Below are positions 25,031-34,166 of a DNA stretch of 60,098 nucleotides, one piece after another. Source of the stretch: an uncultured Desulfovibrionaceae bacterium (lineage in GTDB: Bacteria; Desulfobacterota; Desulfovibrionia; Desulfovibrionales; Desulfovibrionaceae); assembly GCA_949741925.1 (NCBI GenBank), contig CATJOY010000040.1, forward strand, positions 1-60,098, given 5' to 3'. The first letter of the stretch is position 1. Each line of letters starts with the position of its first letter. The notes under the pieces are model-generated. The model did no database searches. It saw only the letters and a program-made list of their open reading frames with translations, and was not told where the DNA came from. The position numbers were made by a program, and so were the translations under genes.

Positions 25031-26068
25031 ATGGCGGTTATTCATGTTCTTCTGGCTCTGATCTTTGCTCCCCTGCTGGGGGGGCTCTTTGCCTGGTGCC
25101 GCTTTGTGGCTTCGGGCGGCAGCCTGGCCAAAGCGCCGTCCCTTATGGGCCGGTATGCGGCGCTGAAAGCGCTTTGTGCCAAAGGCACTGCCTATGGGCC
25201 GGAAATACAGCCCTACACCCCCATAGCGCCGCTGGCCGTGCTCAGTTGCTTGGTCACAGCCTTGTTTATGGTGCCTCTGGGCGGACAGCCGCCCCAATTG
25301 CACTTCACCGGCGACTTTCTGCTCCTGGCCGGGCTCCTTACCCTTGCCCGGCTGCTCGGCCTTCTCGCCGCCCTTGACGGGAGCCCTGTCTACAAGGCGC
25401 CGGGTGCATCTGCCTTTTGTGCCCGCGGCCTGCTAGCCGAACCGCTCCTGCTGTCCGTTTTTCTCGGTCTGGGCCTTGCGGCCGGGTCTTATTCCCTGTT
25501 CGGCATGGTCTCTCTTGCCGAGCTGCGGCTTTGGGAGGAAAACCGTCTGTGGCTGCTGCTGCCGGGCTGTGCCTTGTTCCTGATTGCCCTGGATGAAGAA
25601 TTTGAGTGCGGGGATTGCCGGCTGGTGGAGGTTGCTGCATCCCCGGGGGGGCCTTTGAAAGAGTCTCAGGCCCCGGGGGGAAAGAACATTATCGGCGTAA
25701 AACCCGGCGGGAGGCTGGCCAAGTTGGCCGCCAAAAAGGATGAACTTGAAGCCCGCTGGAATCGGGAACCGGTCGCGGTCAGCGCCAAAGGCGGCCTGGA
25801 TATGGGGATACGGGTTTACGGCGATTCCCTCAAGCTATGGATATACGCGGCCCTGCTGTGTTCTCTGGCGCCTCATACCCCGCAAAATCTTGATTTGGCC
25901 CTGGCCGGCGGGGTGGGCGGCATTTTTCTGGCCGCCATTGTTCTGGGGCTGGGGCGCGGGCTGGCCGCAAGATTCCCGGTCTTGACGCCGAACCTGCTTT
26001 TCAGCTTGTCCGGCATCTCCGCTTTGGTTTTCTGGGGGCTGGTATTTTGGATGCGGCACGCGGCTTGA
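25031..26068 (+). CDS. HyfC/HycD/NuoH-like membrane protein
   Basis: A 345-residue membrane protein of the complex I NuoH family, closest in layout to HycD/HyfC. It shares APLLGG at the start, LARLLGLLAALDGSP...GAS near 105-128 and LLAEPLLL near 135 with those proteins. The acidic quinone-cavity segment (E-x-x-K-x-P-F-D in HycD) is replaced by LDEEFECGD, and an inserted Gly/Lys-rich loop of about 60 residues follows. The start at 25031 has GGAG five bases upstream; an ATG seven codons earlier is also possible. With the preceding gene it forms a two-gene unit that lacks catalytic partners. It may be a structural remnant, or may join a complex encoded elsewhere. Confidence 0.65.
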   Translation: MAVIHVLLALIFAPLLGGLFAWCRFVASGGSLAKAPSLMGRYAALKALCAKGTAYGPEIQPYTPIAPLAVLSCLVTALFMVPLGGQPPQLHFTGDFLLLAGLLTLARLLGLLAALDGSPVYKAPGASAFCARGLLAEPLLLSVFLGLGLAAGSYSLFGMVSLAELRLWEENRLWLLLPGCALFLIALDEEFECGDCRLVEVAASPGGPLKESQAPGGKNIIGVKPGGRLAKLAAKKDELEARWNREPVAVSAKGGLDMGIRVYGDSLKLWIYAALLCSLAPHTPQNLDLALAGGVGGIFLAAIVLGLGRGLAARFPVLTPNLLFSLSGISALVFWGLVFWMRHAA

Positions 26069-26278
26069 AAGGAGTGGGGTCAGCAGGCCGGGCCGTTTGA
26101 GAGCGTTTTTTTCGCTCCCGGAGAGGTTGTGCTTATACCGGCTGCTTTACGTCACAAGGCGTTTTGCCTGTATGCCTGTTTGTCCGCGGAGGCGGAGCTT
26201 GAGAACAAGGGGCGTATTGGCGACCCCTCGCGCTTCGCCGGTGCGGGATAGGAGCAAAGGAACCGTACCCCGCAGGCC

Positions 26279-26737
26279 TTAAAAGGGGTACGGCGTTTTT
26301 AGACTGACGTTTTCATATACCAGGAAGGTTTCGTTGGAGCTGATGCTTTCGGAATAGCGTTCAAGCATAACGTTGAAAAAATCTATGAATTCAAATTCTG
26401 GCGTCAGCATGACAGTGAGAATAAGGTCGTAGCGGCCGGTCACCATGGCTACGGAAATAACTCCCGGCAGGCGTCCCATGGCCTCAGCCGTTTTTTTCAT
26501 GGCCGGAGATTTGAGGCGCACGCCCACATAGGCCGTATGGTACCCCGGGCCGAGATCCCTGGTCGAAACCAGGGCCTTAATCTCGATAAGCCCGGATTCG
26601 ATCATGCGGCCCACCCGCGAGCGCACCGTGGCTTCGGAGAGGCCGACCTCCCGGCCTATTTCCTTAAAAGAGCGTCTACCGTTCTGAAGCAGGCGGAGTA
26701 TTTCGAGGGCCGTCTTATCCATGGTTCCTTTGCTCAT
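26279..26737 (-). CDS. Lrp/AsnC-family regulator
   Basis: A 152-residue regulator. Residues about 8-55 form the helix-turn-helix (FKEIGREVGLSEATVRSRVGRM) and residues about 65-150 the RAM ligand-binding domain (VISVAMVTGRYDLILTV). Its ATG overlaps the stop of lplA as ATGA, so translation is coupled; AGGAA precedes. As last gene of a glycine cleavage and lipoylation unit it may sense glycine or another amino acid and control the unit (inference). Confidence 0.92.
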   Translation of the reverse strand: MSKGTMDKTALEILRLLQNGRRSFKEIGREVGLSEATVRSRVGRMIESGLIEIKALVSTRDLGPGYHTAYVGVRLKSPAMKKTAEAMGRLPGVISVAMVTGRYDLILTVMLTPEFEFIDFFNVMLERYSESISSNETFLVYENVSLKTPYPF

Positions 26738-27840
26738 GCCGGTTCCTTGCACCCTTTCCCGAGGCCGGGATCTTGATTTTTGCCATCGCTGTTCTCGTGT
26801 TCTTCGGCCTGCTCATTGGTTGCCCCGCGCAGCCAGGCGAGAATTTCTTCTTTCTCTGCTTGGCCGTAGAAAATCCGCCTCATGTCAATATCCTGCCAAG
26901 CTGTGGCCCAGGCCTCGGGCGCATCGGCGGGCAGCCCCTTAAGTGCCTCCGCCAACTTTTCTACCGGAATTTGTTCGCCTGCGCCGCCTGGCGTTAAAAA
27001 ATCTCCGGTGATCGTTGCGGTGCGGATACGGTTTTTAGCCGTATCCAGGTGGAGCTCTAGCGAGCCGAAGGCAAAGCGCTTTTTGAGGACCAGGCTGCCC
27101 GGCGGCGCCTGCCCGATGTTCCAGGCCTTGGCGGCATATTTTTCCCGGGCCAGTCGGTGGGCGGCCTCGCGTATTTCTTCCGGCAGGGCAGAGGGATTGC
27201 CGCCGTAAGCCTTCTGGATACCGGCCCACAATTCCGGCAGTTCCAGGGCAAGGTACGGCTTCAAATTGGCCACCCGGGCCCGGAGCGAGGCCACGCCTTT
27301 ACTGCGGAATTTTTCCGGGTCCACCCGCAGGACTTTTTCCAGCATGGAGAGATCAACAGCAAAGAGCAAGGTTCCGTGCAACTGATATTTTCCCGGCAGA
27401 CGCCGTCCCGCTAATCCGGAAACTTTGGCCGGGAGCTGTCCCTCACGTTTTAGGGAAAGATCGTTTCGCCCTGCCATAACCACATCCAGACCTAAGCCCC
27501 TGAGATAGTGCAACAGCGGGGCCAGCAGCTCCTCGGGGCGAGGCTCTTCGCCCGCCTCCAAGGGGAGAATGAAGCTGAAATTGAGGTTGCCGTAATCGTG
27601 ATACACGGCCCCGCCGCCGGTCATGCGCCGGACCAGAGCAATATTGCGCCGGTCGAGTTCCGCCAGGTTGACTTCAGAGCGGGCATCCTGGTGGCGGCCG
27701 ATAATGACCGCCGGGCTGTTTTGCCAGAGCAGGAACCAACCCGGCTCCCCCGGCTGGACAGCCGCAAGCAACGCCTCTTCCACCGCCAGGTTGAAGGGCG
27801 GGTTTGTGGAGCCGGTTTCCAGGGGGAGCATTGCACGCAT
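26734..27840 (-). CDS. lplA: Lipoate-protein ligase A
   Basis: Activates lipoate with ATP and attaches it to lipoyl domains, here presumably GcvH. The 368-residue protein has the LplA core with LVRRMTGGGAVYHDYGN near residue 70 and the Lys of the lipoyl-AMP pocket in LPAKVSGLA. A C-terminal accessory domain spans about 250-345, and a charged tail ends the protein. It starts four bases after the lpdA stop and overlaps the Lrp gene by four bases. The N-terminal ATG is followed by a second ATG three codons later; either may be used. Confidence 0.92.
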   Translation of the reverse strand: MRAMLPLETGSTNPPFNLAVEEALLAAVQPGEPGWFLLWQNSPAVIIGRHQDARSEVNLAELDRRNIALVRRMTGGGAVYHDYGNLNFSFILPLEAGEEPRPEELLAPLLHYLRGLGLDVVMAGRNDLSLKREGQLPAKVSGLAGRRLPGKYQLHGTLLFAVDLSMLEKVLRVDPEKFRSKGVASLRARVANLKPYLALELPELWAGIQKAYGGNPSALPEEIREAAHRLAREKYAAKAWNIGQAPPGSLVLKKRFAFGSLELHLDTAKNRIRTATITGDFLTPGGAGEQIPVEKLAEALKGLPADAPEAWATAWQDIDMRRIFYGQAEKEEILAWLRGATNEQAEEHENSDGKNQDPGLGKGCKEPA

Positions 27841-27844
27841 GGCC

Positions 27845-29251
27845 TCAAGCCCCGTGCAGCGGCCTGCCCACGGCAGAAAGGGCTGCTTCCCAGATGCCTT
27901 CGGGCAAAGTGGGGTGCGCGTGGATAGTTCCGGCCACGGCCTCGGCCGGGAGAGCGTTGCTCACGGCCAGCCCCACTTCGGCAATCAGGCTGGTAGCCGA
28001 GGCCCCTATGATGTGGCCGCCGAGCATTTCGCCTTCCGGCCCGACAACCAGGCGCACCAGGCCGTCGATTTCGCCCATGGCCTGAGCTTTGCCCAACTGC
28101 CTGAACAGGAAATCCCGGGCAACGCTGCCTGGCTTTCTTTCCTCGGCTTGGGCCAGGGTCAGACCCACGCAACCGATCTCCGGCGCGGTGAAAACCGCTG
28201 AAGGTATGGCAGCGTAGTTGACCCGCTCCGTGCCGCCGTACATGTTTTCCACGGCGGCCGAGCCTTCGGCGCCGGCAACGTGGGCCAGCATAATCCGCGA
28301 GGGCCCGAGGCAATCTCCAATAGCCCAGACATGGGGCGCGCTTGTTTGAAAGGATTCGTCCGCCTCGATCCAGCCGCGCGCATCCAGCGTTACGCCGATA
28401 TTCTCCAGGCCCAGTTCCCTGGCCACGGATTTTCTGCCGATGGCTACCAGCACTTTGGAGAACTCCATTTCCCGGCTCTCGCCCTCGCCGGAGAATGGCC
28501 GGAGCAACGCCGTAACCCCGCCCGCCGATTCTCTGATCCCGGCCACGGTCTGCCCGGTGAAGAAGGGTAGCTTAGCTTTTTTCAGGCTGCGCATGAAATT
28601 CTTGGCAATTTCTTCATCAATGCCCGGCACCGGCAGAATACGCGGCAAGCCTTCTACCAGCGTTACCCCTACGCCGAAATCCTGGAAGATTTGGGCCAGT
28701 TCGCAGCCGATAACCCCGCCGCCCACGACCAGCAGGCTTTTGGGCAGTTCCTCCATCCACAAGGCATCGTCGCTGGAAATAACCGTCACACCGTTGACCT
28801 CCAGCCCCGGAATCGAGGCCGGGGCCGAACCACAGGCCACCAACAGGTTGTCGTAAGCAAACTCTCGGCTGCCCTCAGCGGTATCCGCAAGCACAACTCC
28901 CGGCTGTTCCACCCTGGCCGTTCCCCGGATCAGAGCGATGCCCAAGGTTTTGCAGTGCGCGGCAAGGCCGGCAGCTTGGCTTTGCACAATGCTTTGTTGA
29001 CGTTTGCGCACGGTGCTCAGATTCAGCGCCGGTGATGTCGCGCCGCCTTCCACCCCGAATACTCCGGCTTCGCGGACTTGGCGCATGGCGTCGGCACTGC
29101 GCCGCATAATTTTAGAGGGGATGCAGCCCCGGTTCAAACAGGTGCCGCCTATCGTATCCTTATCGATTAGGGTAACCGAAGCCCCGCGCCGCGCAGCCCT
29201 GAAGGCCGCCGCGTACCCGCCGGGTCCCGCGCCGATGATGACCAGTTTCAT
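27845..29251 (-). CDS. lpdA: Dihydrolipoyl dehydrogenase (glycine cleavage L-protein)
   Basis: Reoxidises the dihydrolipoyl arm of GcvH and passes electrons to NAD. The 468-residue flavoprotein has the FAD motif GAGPGG at residues 8-13, the redox disulfide C38/C43 in GGTCLNRGC, the NAD motif VVGGGVIGCE in the middle and the catalytic His-Glu of HAHPTLPE near the C-terminus. GGAGG lies eight bases upstream. It is separated from gcvPB by 261 bases with two hairpins, one a copy of a dispersed repeat. Confidence 0.95.
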   Translation of the reverse strand: MKLVIIGAGPGGYAAAFRAARRGASVTLIDKDTIGGTCLNRGCIPSKIMRRSADAMRQVREAGVFGVEGGATSPALNLSTVRKRQQSIVQSQAAGLAAHCKTLGIALIRGTARVEQPGVVLADTAEGSREFAYDNLLVACGSAPASIPGLEVNGVTVISSDDALWMEELPKSLLVVGGGVIGCELAQIFQDFGVGVTLVEGLPRILPVPGIDEEIAKNFMRSLKKAKLPFFTGQTVAGIRESAGGVTALLRPFSGEGESREMEFSKVLVAIGRKSVARELGLENIGVTLDARGWIEADESFQTSAPHVWAIGDCLGPSRIMLAHVAGAEGSAAVENMYGGTERVNYAAIPSAVFTAPEIGCVGLTLAQAEERKPGSVARDFLFRQLGKAQAMGEIDGLVRLVVGPEGEMLGGHIIGASATSLIAEVGLAVSNALPAEAVAGTIHAHPTLPEGIWEAALSAVGRPLHGA

Positions 29252-29271
29252 GGAATATGCCTCCGGCGGCC

Positions 29272-29354
29272 GGGGGGAGAGGGAAGGAACCTTTTGAGGA
29301 AAGGTTCCTTCCCTCTCCCCCCGGATCCTCCTCTCTCTTTCTCCAAACCTTTTT
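29272..29354 (+). repeat. Dispersed hairpin element, copy A
   Basis: A 23-bp perfect stem (29272-29294 with 29300-29322) closes a TGAGG loop. It is followed by a pyrimidine-rich tail ending CCAAACCTTTTT. Similar units are at 42818-42884, 54586-54665 and, reversed, 32847-32915. It lies 20 bases upstream of the lpdA start codon and so would fold in the gcvPB-lpdA transcript. Confidence 0.75.
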
Positions 29355-29462
29355 CGTGAGAGGAGGAACGTATAGTGTGTGGTATGGTCATGGCCCGGAC
29401 TTTGCCGAGCCGGTTTTAGTCATTGTTGCCTGATACGGAGTTTCTTATGCAGGGGAATGAGG

Positions 29463-29484
29463 GGGGGGGGCACAAGCCCCCCCC
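29463..29484 (-). terminator. GC hairpin just after gcvPB
   Basis: GGGGGGGGC (29463-29471) pairs with GCCCCCCCC (29476-29484) around ACAA, 28 bases after the gcvPB stop. There is no T run, so it may protect the transcript end or attenuate into lpdA rather than terminate fully. Confidence 0.4.
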
Positions 29485-29512
29485 GGTCCGTATCGGCTTA
29501 GAGAGCCGCGTT

Positions 29513-30988
29513 TTACCGCATGTCGCCTGTCAAGCGAGGATGCCGCGCGGCGGTGGTTTCATCGAGTCTCCGGACTTTGGTCATGACCGGAGCGCTGGTT
29601 AAGGTTTCCGGCGAGGATTCCGCTTTCCGGGCAATTTCGAGCATGGCCGCAATAAAGGCGTCGATATCTTCCTTGGATTCAGTTTCGGTCGGCTCGATCA
29701 TGATGGCGTTGCTGACCACCAACGGGAAAAAGACCGTCGGAGGGTGGAACCCCATGTCGATGAGGCCCTTGGCGATATCCAAGGTCGATATTTTGTAGGG
29801 CTGCTGCTTGGCGTCGGTAAAAACGCACTCGTGCATACAGGGCTGATCAAAGGGCAGCTCAAAGGTTCCCTTGAGTTTTTCCTTGATGTAGTTGGCGTTG
29901 AGCACGGCCAGAGCACTGGCTTTTTTGAGTTCCGCGCCCATGGAGAGAATGTAGGCGTAGGCCCGGACCAGGACCCGGAACTGGCCGTAAAAGCTGTGCA
30001 TACGGCCGATGGAAAGGGGCAAGTCTTCGTTCCATTCGTAGCGATCGCCGTTTTTGACCACTCGAGGGCCGGGAAGATACGGCAACAGGGTTTCGCCTAC
30101 GGCTACGGGTCCCGCGCCGGGACCGCCGCCGCCGTGGGGCGTGGATAGGGTTTTGTGGACGTTGTAGTGGACCACATCCACGCCCATCTTGCCGAGATCG
30201 GCATAGCCCATGATGGCGTTGAGGTTGGCTCCATCAGCGTAGACCAGGCCGCCGCGCTGGTGGACCAGCTCGATGATCTCGGCCAGTTCACATTCAAAGA
30301 GCCCCAGCGTATTAGGGTTGGTAACCATCAGGCCGGCAACGTCGTCATCCATCAGCTTTTCGATGGCGGAACGTTCCATGAACCCCTTGGGTCCGAGGGG
30401 CACTTTCACTTCAGAGAACCCGCACATGCTGGCCGAGGCAGGATTGGTGCCGTGGGCCGTATCCGGCAGCAGCACCTTGGTTTTCCTGTGCCCGTGGTGA
30501 CGGTGGTAGGCGGCGATCATCAGCATGCCGCAAAGTTCGCCGTGAGCGCCTGCGCCGGGCTGGAGGCTGGCGGCCTTAAGACCGACGATTTCGGCCAGGT
30601 AGGTTTCAAGCTCGTGGAGCAACCGTAGTTCCCCTTGCGTTGCTTCGGCAGGCAGCAGCGGGTGGGCCTGCGCAAAGCCGGGCAGGGCGGCCATGGCTTC
30701 GTTGATCTTGGGGTTGTACTTCATGGTGCAACTGCCCAAAGGGTACATGCCGGTATCCACGCCGAAATTCCAGGTAGAGAGCCGGGTGTAGTGCCGGGCC
30801 ACTTCTTGTTCGGAAAGATCGGGCCAGTCAGGCCCGGTCCCGGCGAGTTCCGCGGGGAGGGAGGCCGGGGGCAAACCGGATTCGGGCAGGCTCATGCCGG
30901 AGCGGCCTTTTTTGCCCTTTTCCCATAAGAGGTCTTCATTGAGAATCAGGCCGCGCGCGCCGACCTGTTTGAAGGCGTTGCCGCTCAT
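29513..30988 (-). CDS. gcvPB: Glycine dehydrogenase (decarboxylating) subunit 2 (P-protein beta)
   Basis: The PLP-bearing half of the split glycine decarboxylase, 491 residues. The cofactor Lys sits in HYNVHKTLSTPHGGGGPG, and GSCTMKYNPKINE near residue 90 is a P-protein signature. The start at 30988 overlaps the gcvPA stop as ATGA, with GGAGG upstream; a far-upstream ATG would add an unrelated basic tail. It forms the P-protein heterotetramer with GcvPA, decarboxylating glycine and loading aminomethyl onto GcvH. Confidence 0.96.
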   Translation of the reverse strand: MSGNAFKQVGARGLILNEDLLWEKGKKGRSGMSLPESGLPPASLPAELAGTGPDWPDLSEQEVARHYTRLSTWNFGVDTGMYPLGSCTMKYNPKINEAMAALPGFAQAHPLLPAEATQGELRLLHELETYLAEIVGLKAASLQPGAGAHGELCGMLMIAAYHRHHGHRKTKVLLPDTAHGTNPASASMCGFSEVKVPLGPKGFMERSAIEKLMDDDVAGLMVTNPNTLGLFECELAEIIELVHQRGGLVYADGANLNAIMGYADLGKMGVDVVHYNVHKTLSTPHGGGGPGAGPVAVGETLLPYLPGPRVVKNGDRYEWNEDLPLSIGRMHSFYGQFRVLVRAYAYILSMGAELKKASALAVLNANYIKEKLKGTFELPFDQPCMHECVFTDAKQQPYKISTLDIAKGLIDMGFHPPTVFFPLVVSNAIMIEPTETESKEDIDAFIAAMLEIARKAESSPETLTSAPVMTKVRRLDETTAARHPRLTGDMR

Positions 30989-32334
30989 GAGCGTACCTCC
31001 TGGCGCAGGGCCGCCAACAAGGCGTCTATATCGGCCTTGGTTTTGGTTTCGGTGACGCCAAAAAGCCAGGTGTCGCTCAGGTCCGAAATATCCGGGTACC
31101 AGCGGGCCAGGGAGAGGCCCGCAAGGATGTTTCTCTCTTGAAGCTTTTTGTGGACCGCCGCAAACCCGGCAGGTGCATGGAGAGCAAATTCGTTGAAAGT
31201 GGGTGCTGTGGAGAGAGGACGGAACCCGATTTCCGACAGGCCCTTTTTGCAATATTCGGCCAGATCAAGGTTGACCTGGGCGGTTTTCCTGAAGCCGGAG
31301 CCGCCGATGGCCGCCATAAACATAGCAGCGGTCAGGGCACAGTGCCCGGCATTGGAACAAATGTTACTGACGGCCCGGCTGCGGCGAATGTGCTGTTCCC
31401 GAGTGGAGAGCGTCAGCACAAAGCCGCGTTGGCCGTCCAGATCCTCAGTCTGGCCTACCAAGCGCCCGGGGATCTGGCGCACGTAGTCCATTTTGCAGGA
31501 CATAACCCCCAGTGTCGGGCCGCCGAAGCCTTGGGAGAGGCCCAGGCTTTGGGCTTCGCCGCAGACGATATCCGCGCCGAGACTGCCCGGCGATTTGGCG
31601 AGGCCGAGGGCGAAAGGCTCGCTGAAAGAGGAGACTAAGAGCCCCCCTGCGGCATGAACGGCTTGGGCCGCTGCGGGAATATCCTCAAAAACGCCGAGGA
31701 AGTTGGGGGATTGGAGCAGCAGGGCCGCCGGGGCTTCACAGTCTTTCAGAGGGCTGCAATCGGTACGCCCGTCAGAACTCATAGGCAGCGTAATGAGCGT
31801 AACATCTTGCCGGGGTGCCAGGTAGGTTTCAAGCACCTGACGCCAGTGAGGGTGGATCAGGGCGCTGACCGCCAGAGTGCTTTTTTTGGTGACCCGCTGG
31901 GCCATGAGGGCGGCTTCGGCGAGCGCTGTGGAGCCGTCGTACATGGAGGCGTTGGTCACTTCCAGACCGGTCAGGCGGGAGATCAAGGTTTGGAATTCAA
32001 AGATGGCCTGGAGAGTCCCCTGGCTCATTTCCGGCTGGTAGGGAGTATACGAGGTGACAAATTCCGAGCGTGAAGCCAGGTAAGGCACCAGTACAGGAAT
32101 ATGGTGGGCCTGGGAACCTGCTCCGAGGAAAACTTGCCAATCCCCGCCGCTTTTGGCAGCCAGACTCTCGATATGGCGGGAAAGCTCCCATTCGCTCATG
32201 GGGGCGGGCAGATCCAGGGGGCGCTCCCTGCGGCAGGAGGCGGGAATGGTCTCGAAAAGATCATCGAGATCCTTCGCCCCCACTACATCTAGCATTTCCC
32301 AGATATCCTCCGGGGTGTGGGGTAGATATCTCAT
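30985..32334 (-). CDS. gcvPA: Glycine dehydrogenase (decarboxylating) subunit 1 (P-protein alpha)
   Basis: The 449-residue alpha half of the split P-protein. It begins RYLPHTPEDIWEML, and shows the LGAGSQAHHIPVLVPYL and FVTSYTPYQPEMSQG motifs typical of GcvPA between residues about 70 and 110. It begins two bases after the gcvH stop and overlaps gcvPB by four, so the three are translationally coupled. Confidence 0.96.
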   Translation of the reverse strand: MRYLPHTPEDIWEMLDVVGAKDLDDLFETIPASCRRERPLDLPAPMSEWELSRHIESLAAKSGGDWQVFLGAGSQAHHIPVLVPYLASRSEFVTSYTPYQPEMSQGTLQAIFEFQTLISRLTGLEVTNASMYDGSTALAEAALMAQRVTKKSTLAVSALIHPHWRQVLETYLAPRQDVTLITLPMSSDGRTDCSPLKDCEAPAALLLQSPNFLGVFEDIPAAAQAVHAAGGLLVSSFSEPFALGLAKSPGSLGADIVCGEAQSLGLSQGFGGPTLGVMSCKMDYVRQIPGRLVGQTEDLDGQRGFVLTLSTREQHIRRSRAVSNICSNAGHCALTAAMFMAAIGGSGFRKTAQVNLDLAEYCKKGLSEIGFRPLSTAPTFNEFALHAPAGFAAVHKKLQERNILAGLSLARWYPDISDLSDTWLFGVTETKTKADIDALLAALRQEVRS

Positions 32335-32336
32335 GC

Positions 32337-32741
32337 TCAGTGCCCTGCTGTTTCAAGGTGCTTGCGGTAGGCGGCAACATCCATCAGCGTTTCGAGCTGA
32401 GCGGCATCGGAGGGGGTGATCTCAACGATCCAGCCTTCACCGTAGGGATCGGAATTGACCAGGCCGGGGTCGTCGTTCAGCTTTTCGTTGACAGCCGTAA
32501 TTTCACCGGCAACGGGCAGGAAAAGAGGGCTGACGGATTTCGTGGATTCCAGCGTGCCGAATTCATCCCCTTTGGCAAAGGTTGCGCCCACTTCCGGTAG
32601 TTCCACATACGTCAGATCACCGAGGGCATCCTGAGCAAAATCGGAGACCCCGATGCGAAAAGGGGCCGCAGTGGCGATCCATTCGTGTTCCACGTCGTAT
32701 TTGAGGCCTTCGGGGAGGTTCAGATCCTTGATGTCTTTCAT
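32337..32741 (-). CDS. gcvH: Glycine cleavage system H protein
   Basis: The 134-residue lipoyl carrier shuttling the aminomethyl group between P-, T- and L-proteins. The lipoylated lysine is K68 in GTLESTKSVSP, and the fold start EHEWIA is clear. AAGGAG lies ten bases upstream. LplA encoded downstream in the same unit is the likely lipoylating enzyme. A 192-base gap with a hairpin separates it from gcvT. Confidence 0.96.
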   Translation of the reverse strand: MKDIKDLNLPEGLKYDVEHEWIATAAPFRIGVSDFAQDALGDLTYVELPEVGATFAKGDEFGTLESTKSVSPLFLPVAGEITAVNEKLNDDPGLVNSDPYGEGWIVEITPSDAAQLETLMDVAAYRKHLETAGH

Positions 32742-32846
32742 AAGCTATGCTCCTTATGGTTATACGGGGCGGAAAATTCCGGAAACGTTGCCCTTTGCCG
32801 CCTCAGGCGTTTAAAAACGATCGGGCGTTTGATCAACCTGACCGGT

Positions 32847-32915
32847 AAAGATTTGAGGAAAAGAGAGGGGGGCCCGAGGGGCAACCCTTTTTTACAAAAA
32901 CGGGTTGCCCCTCTC
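32847..32915 (-). repeat. Dispersed hairpin element, copy D (reverse orientation)
   Basis: GAGGGGCAACCC (32876-32887) pairs exactly with 32902-32913, extended by a T/A run pairing. On its lower side lies GATTTGAGGAAAAGAGAGGG, which corresponds to the complement of the tails of copies A and C. Twenty bases after the gcvT stop on the minus strand, it is in the position and direction of a terminator or processing site. Confidence 0.65.
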
Positions 32916-32933
32916 CTGGTTTCAACCTCCCGG

Positions 32934-34166
32934 CTATCCTAAGGCTTTCCGTGCGGTACGGGCCGGTCGGATATCCTCCCGGATTTCAACCTTGAGTTCG
33001 CGGCGGGCGTCTTTCAGGGTAATGACCGTGCCGGCGGCCAGGGGGTCGCTCACCTTGACAAAGCCGCAGACCAAGCCGCGCGGAGAGAAATTTTCCGGTT
33101 TATCAGGAGAAGCCAGGCTGTAGATCCGGTTATCCACGCGACCGATGGCCATATCAGCAACACAGGTCAGCACGTGGCCGATCTCCCGCCCGCCCAGCAA
33201 AACTTTCGCGCCGTGGGTTTCGACCTTGCGCGGGTCAAAACCGGCAAAGGGCAGGGTGTGCCCGGCGGTAGCCGGATCAAGGGCAGCGCGTCCCATGAAA
33301 TCTTTGGTGAAAGCGCCGTTTTCGTCTGTGGGCAGAGCCCAGGGCCAGGGGTTGTTGATGAAGGGCCAGGGGCCTATATCCTGGTGACTGAGGGGCAGGA
33401 CAGCCCCGGCGCGGAGGGAATCCCTCGCCGCCAGGCCGCAGGCGGTCAGGCCCTGTTCCGCTCCCATGGCCAGAAGCTCGTTCCAGAGGTTGGCTGCTTT
33501 AGCGGCGGGCAGGAAAATTTCAAAGCCCAGCTCGCCCGTATACCCGGTGCGGGAGAGCAGTATGGGGGTGCCGTCGCGGAGATGGACGGCGCTTTGCGCA
33601 AAATCGAAGTCGCCTTGGAAACTGAAATAGGGAAACTTGGCAAAGACCGCATCCGCGTTCTCTACAAAGGGCCGGAAAATCGCATAGGCAGCAGGCCCCT
33701 GAATATCCAACTTAGCGCAGACCCCGGTCAGGTCAGTCCAGGAAAAGGCCTCGCCGCCGGGCAAGGAGCGCAAGTGGCTGATGACGGTAGCGCTCATCCC
33801 CGCGTTAACAACCAGCCCGAAACGATCCTCGGCAAGAGGATAGATGATGGTGTCGTCAATGCTGAAGCCTTTTTCATTAAGGATGATGCCGTAGGCTGCC
33901 CGGCCGATTTTGAGGCCGGCGATATCCTTGCTCAGGGCAAAGTTGAGAAAGTGGCGGATGTTTGTTCCCCGGCCGACGATGACGGACATGTGGCTGGTAT
34001 CAAAGAGGCCCGCGGCAGTAATGACGGCCAGATGTTCCTTGACCGCGCCGCCGGGATACCAGAGAGGCATCTCCCAGCCGCCGAAATCGACCATGGTGCC
34101 GCCAAGGGCTCGGTGGACGGGGTTCAGGATTGTTTTCCGCAAAGGTTCGCTGCTCGCTGCTGCCAT
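32934..34166 (-). CDS. gcvT: Glycine cleavage system T protein (aminomethyltransferase)
   Basis: Transfers the methylene unit from GcvH to tetrahydrofolate, releasing ammonia. The 410-residue protein is somewhat longer than the usual 360-370. N-terminal FGGWEMPLWY and TSHMSVIVGRG motifs and the folate-binding TGYTGELGFEIF are present. GGGAGG lies upstream of the start. It leads the gcv unit; the long gap upstream probably carries its promoter. No glycine riboswitch was seen there. Confidence 0.95.
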   Translation of the reverse strand: MAAASSEPLRKTILNPVHRALGGTMVDFGGWEMPLWYPGGAVKEHLAVITAAGLFDTSHMSVIVGRGTNIRHFLNFALSKDIAGLKIGRAAYGIILNEKGFSIDDTIIYPLAEDRFGLVVNAGMSATVISHLRSLPGGEAFSWTDLTGVCAKLDIQGPAAYAIFRPFVENADAVFAKFPYFSFQGDFDFAQSAVHLRDGTPILLSRTGYTGELGFEIFLPAAKAANLWNELLAMGAEQGLTACGLAARDSLRAGAVLPLSHQDIGPWPFINNPWPWALPTDENGAFTKDFMGRAALDPATAGHTLPFAGFDPRKVETHGAKVLLGGREIGHVLTCVADMAIGRVDNRIYSLASPDKPENFSPRGLVCGFVKVSDPLAAGTVITLKDARRELKVEIREDIRPARTARKALG

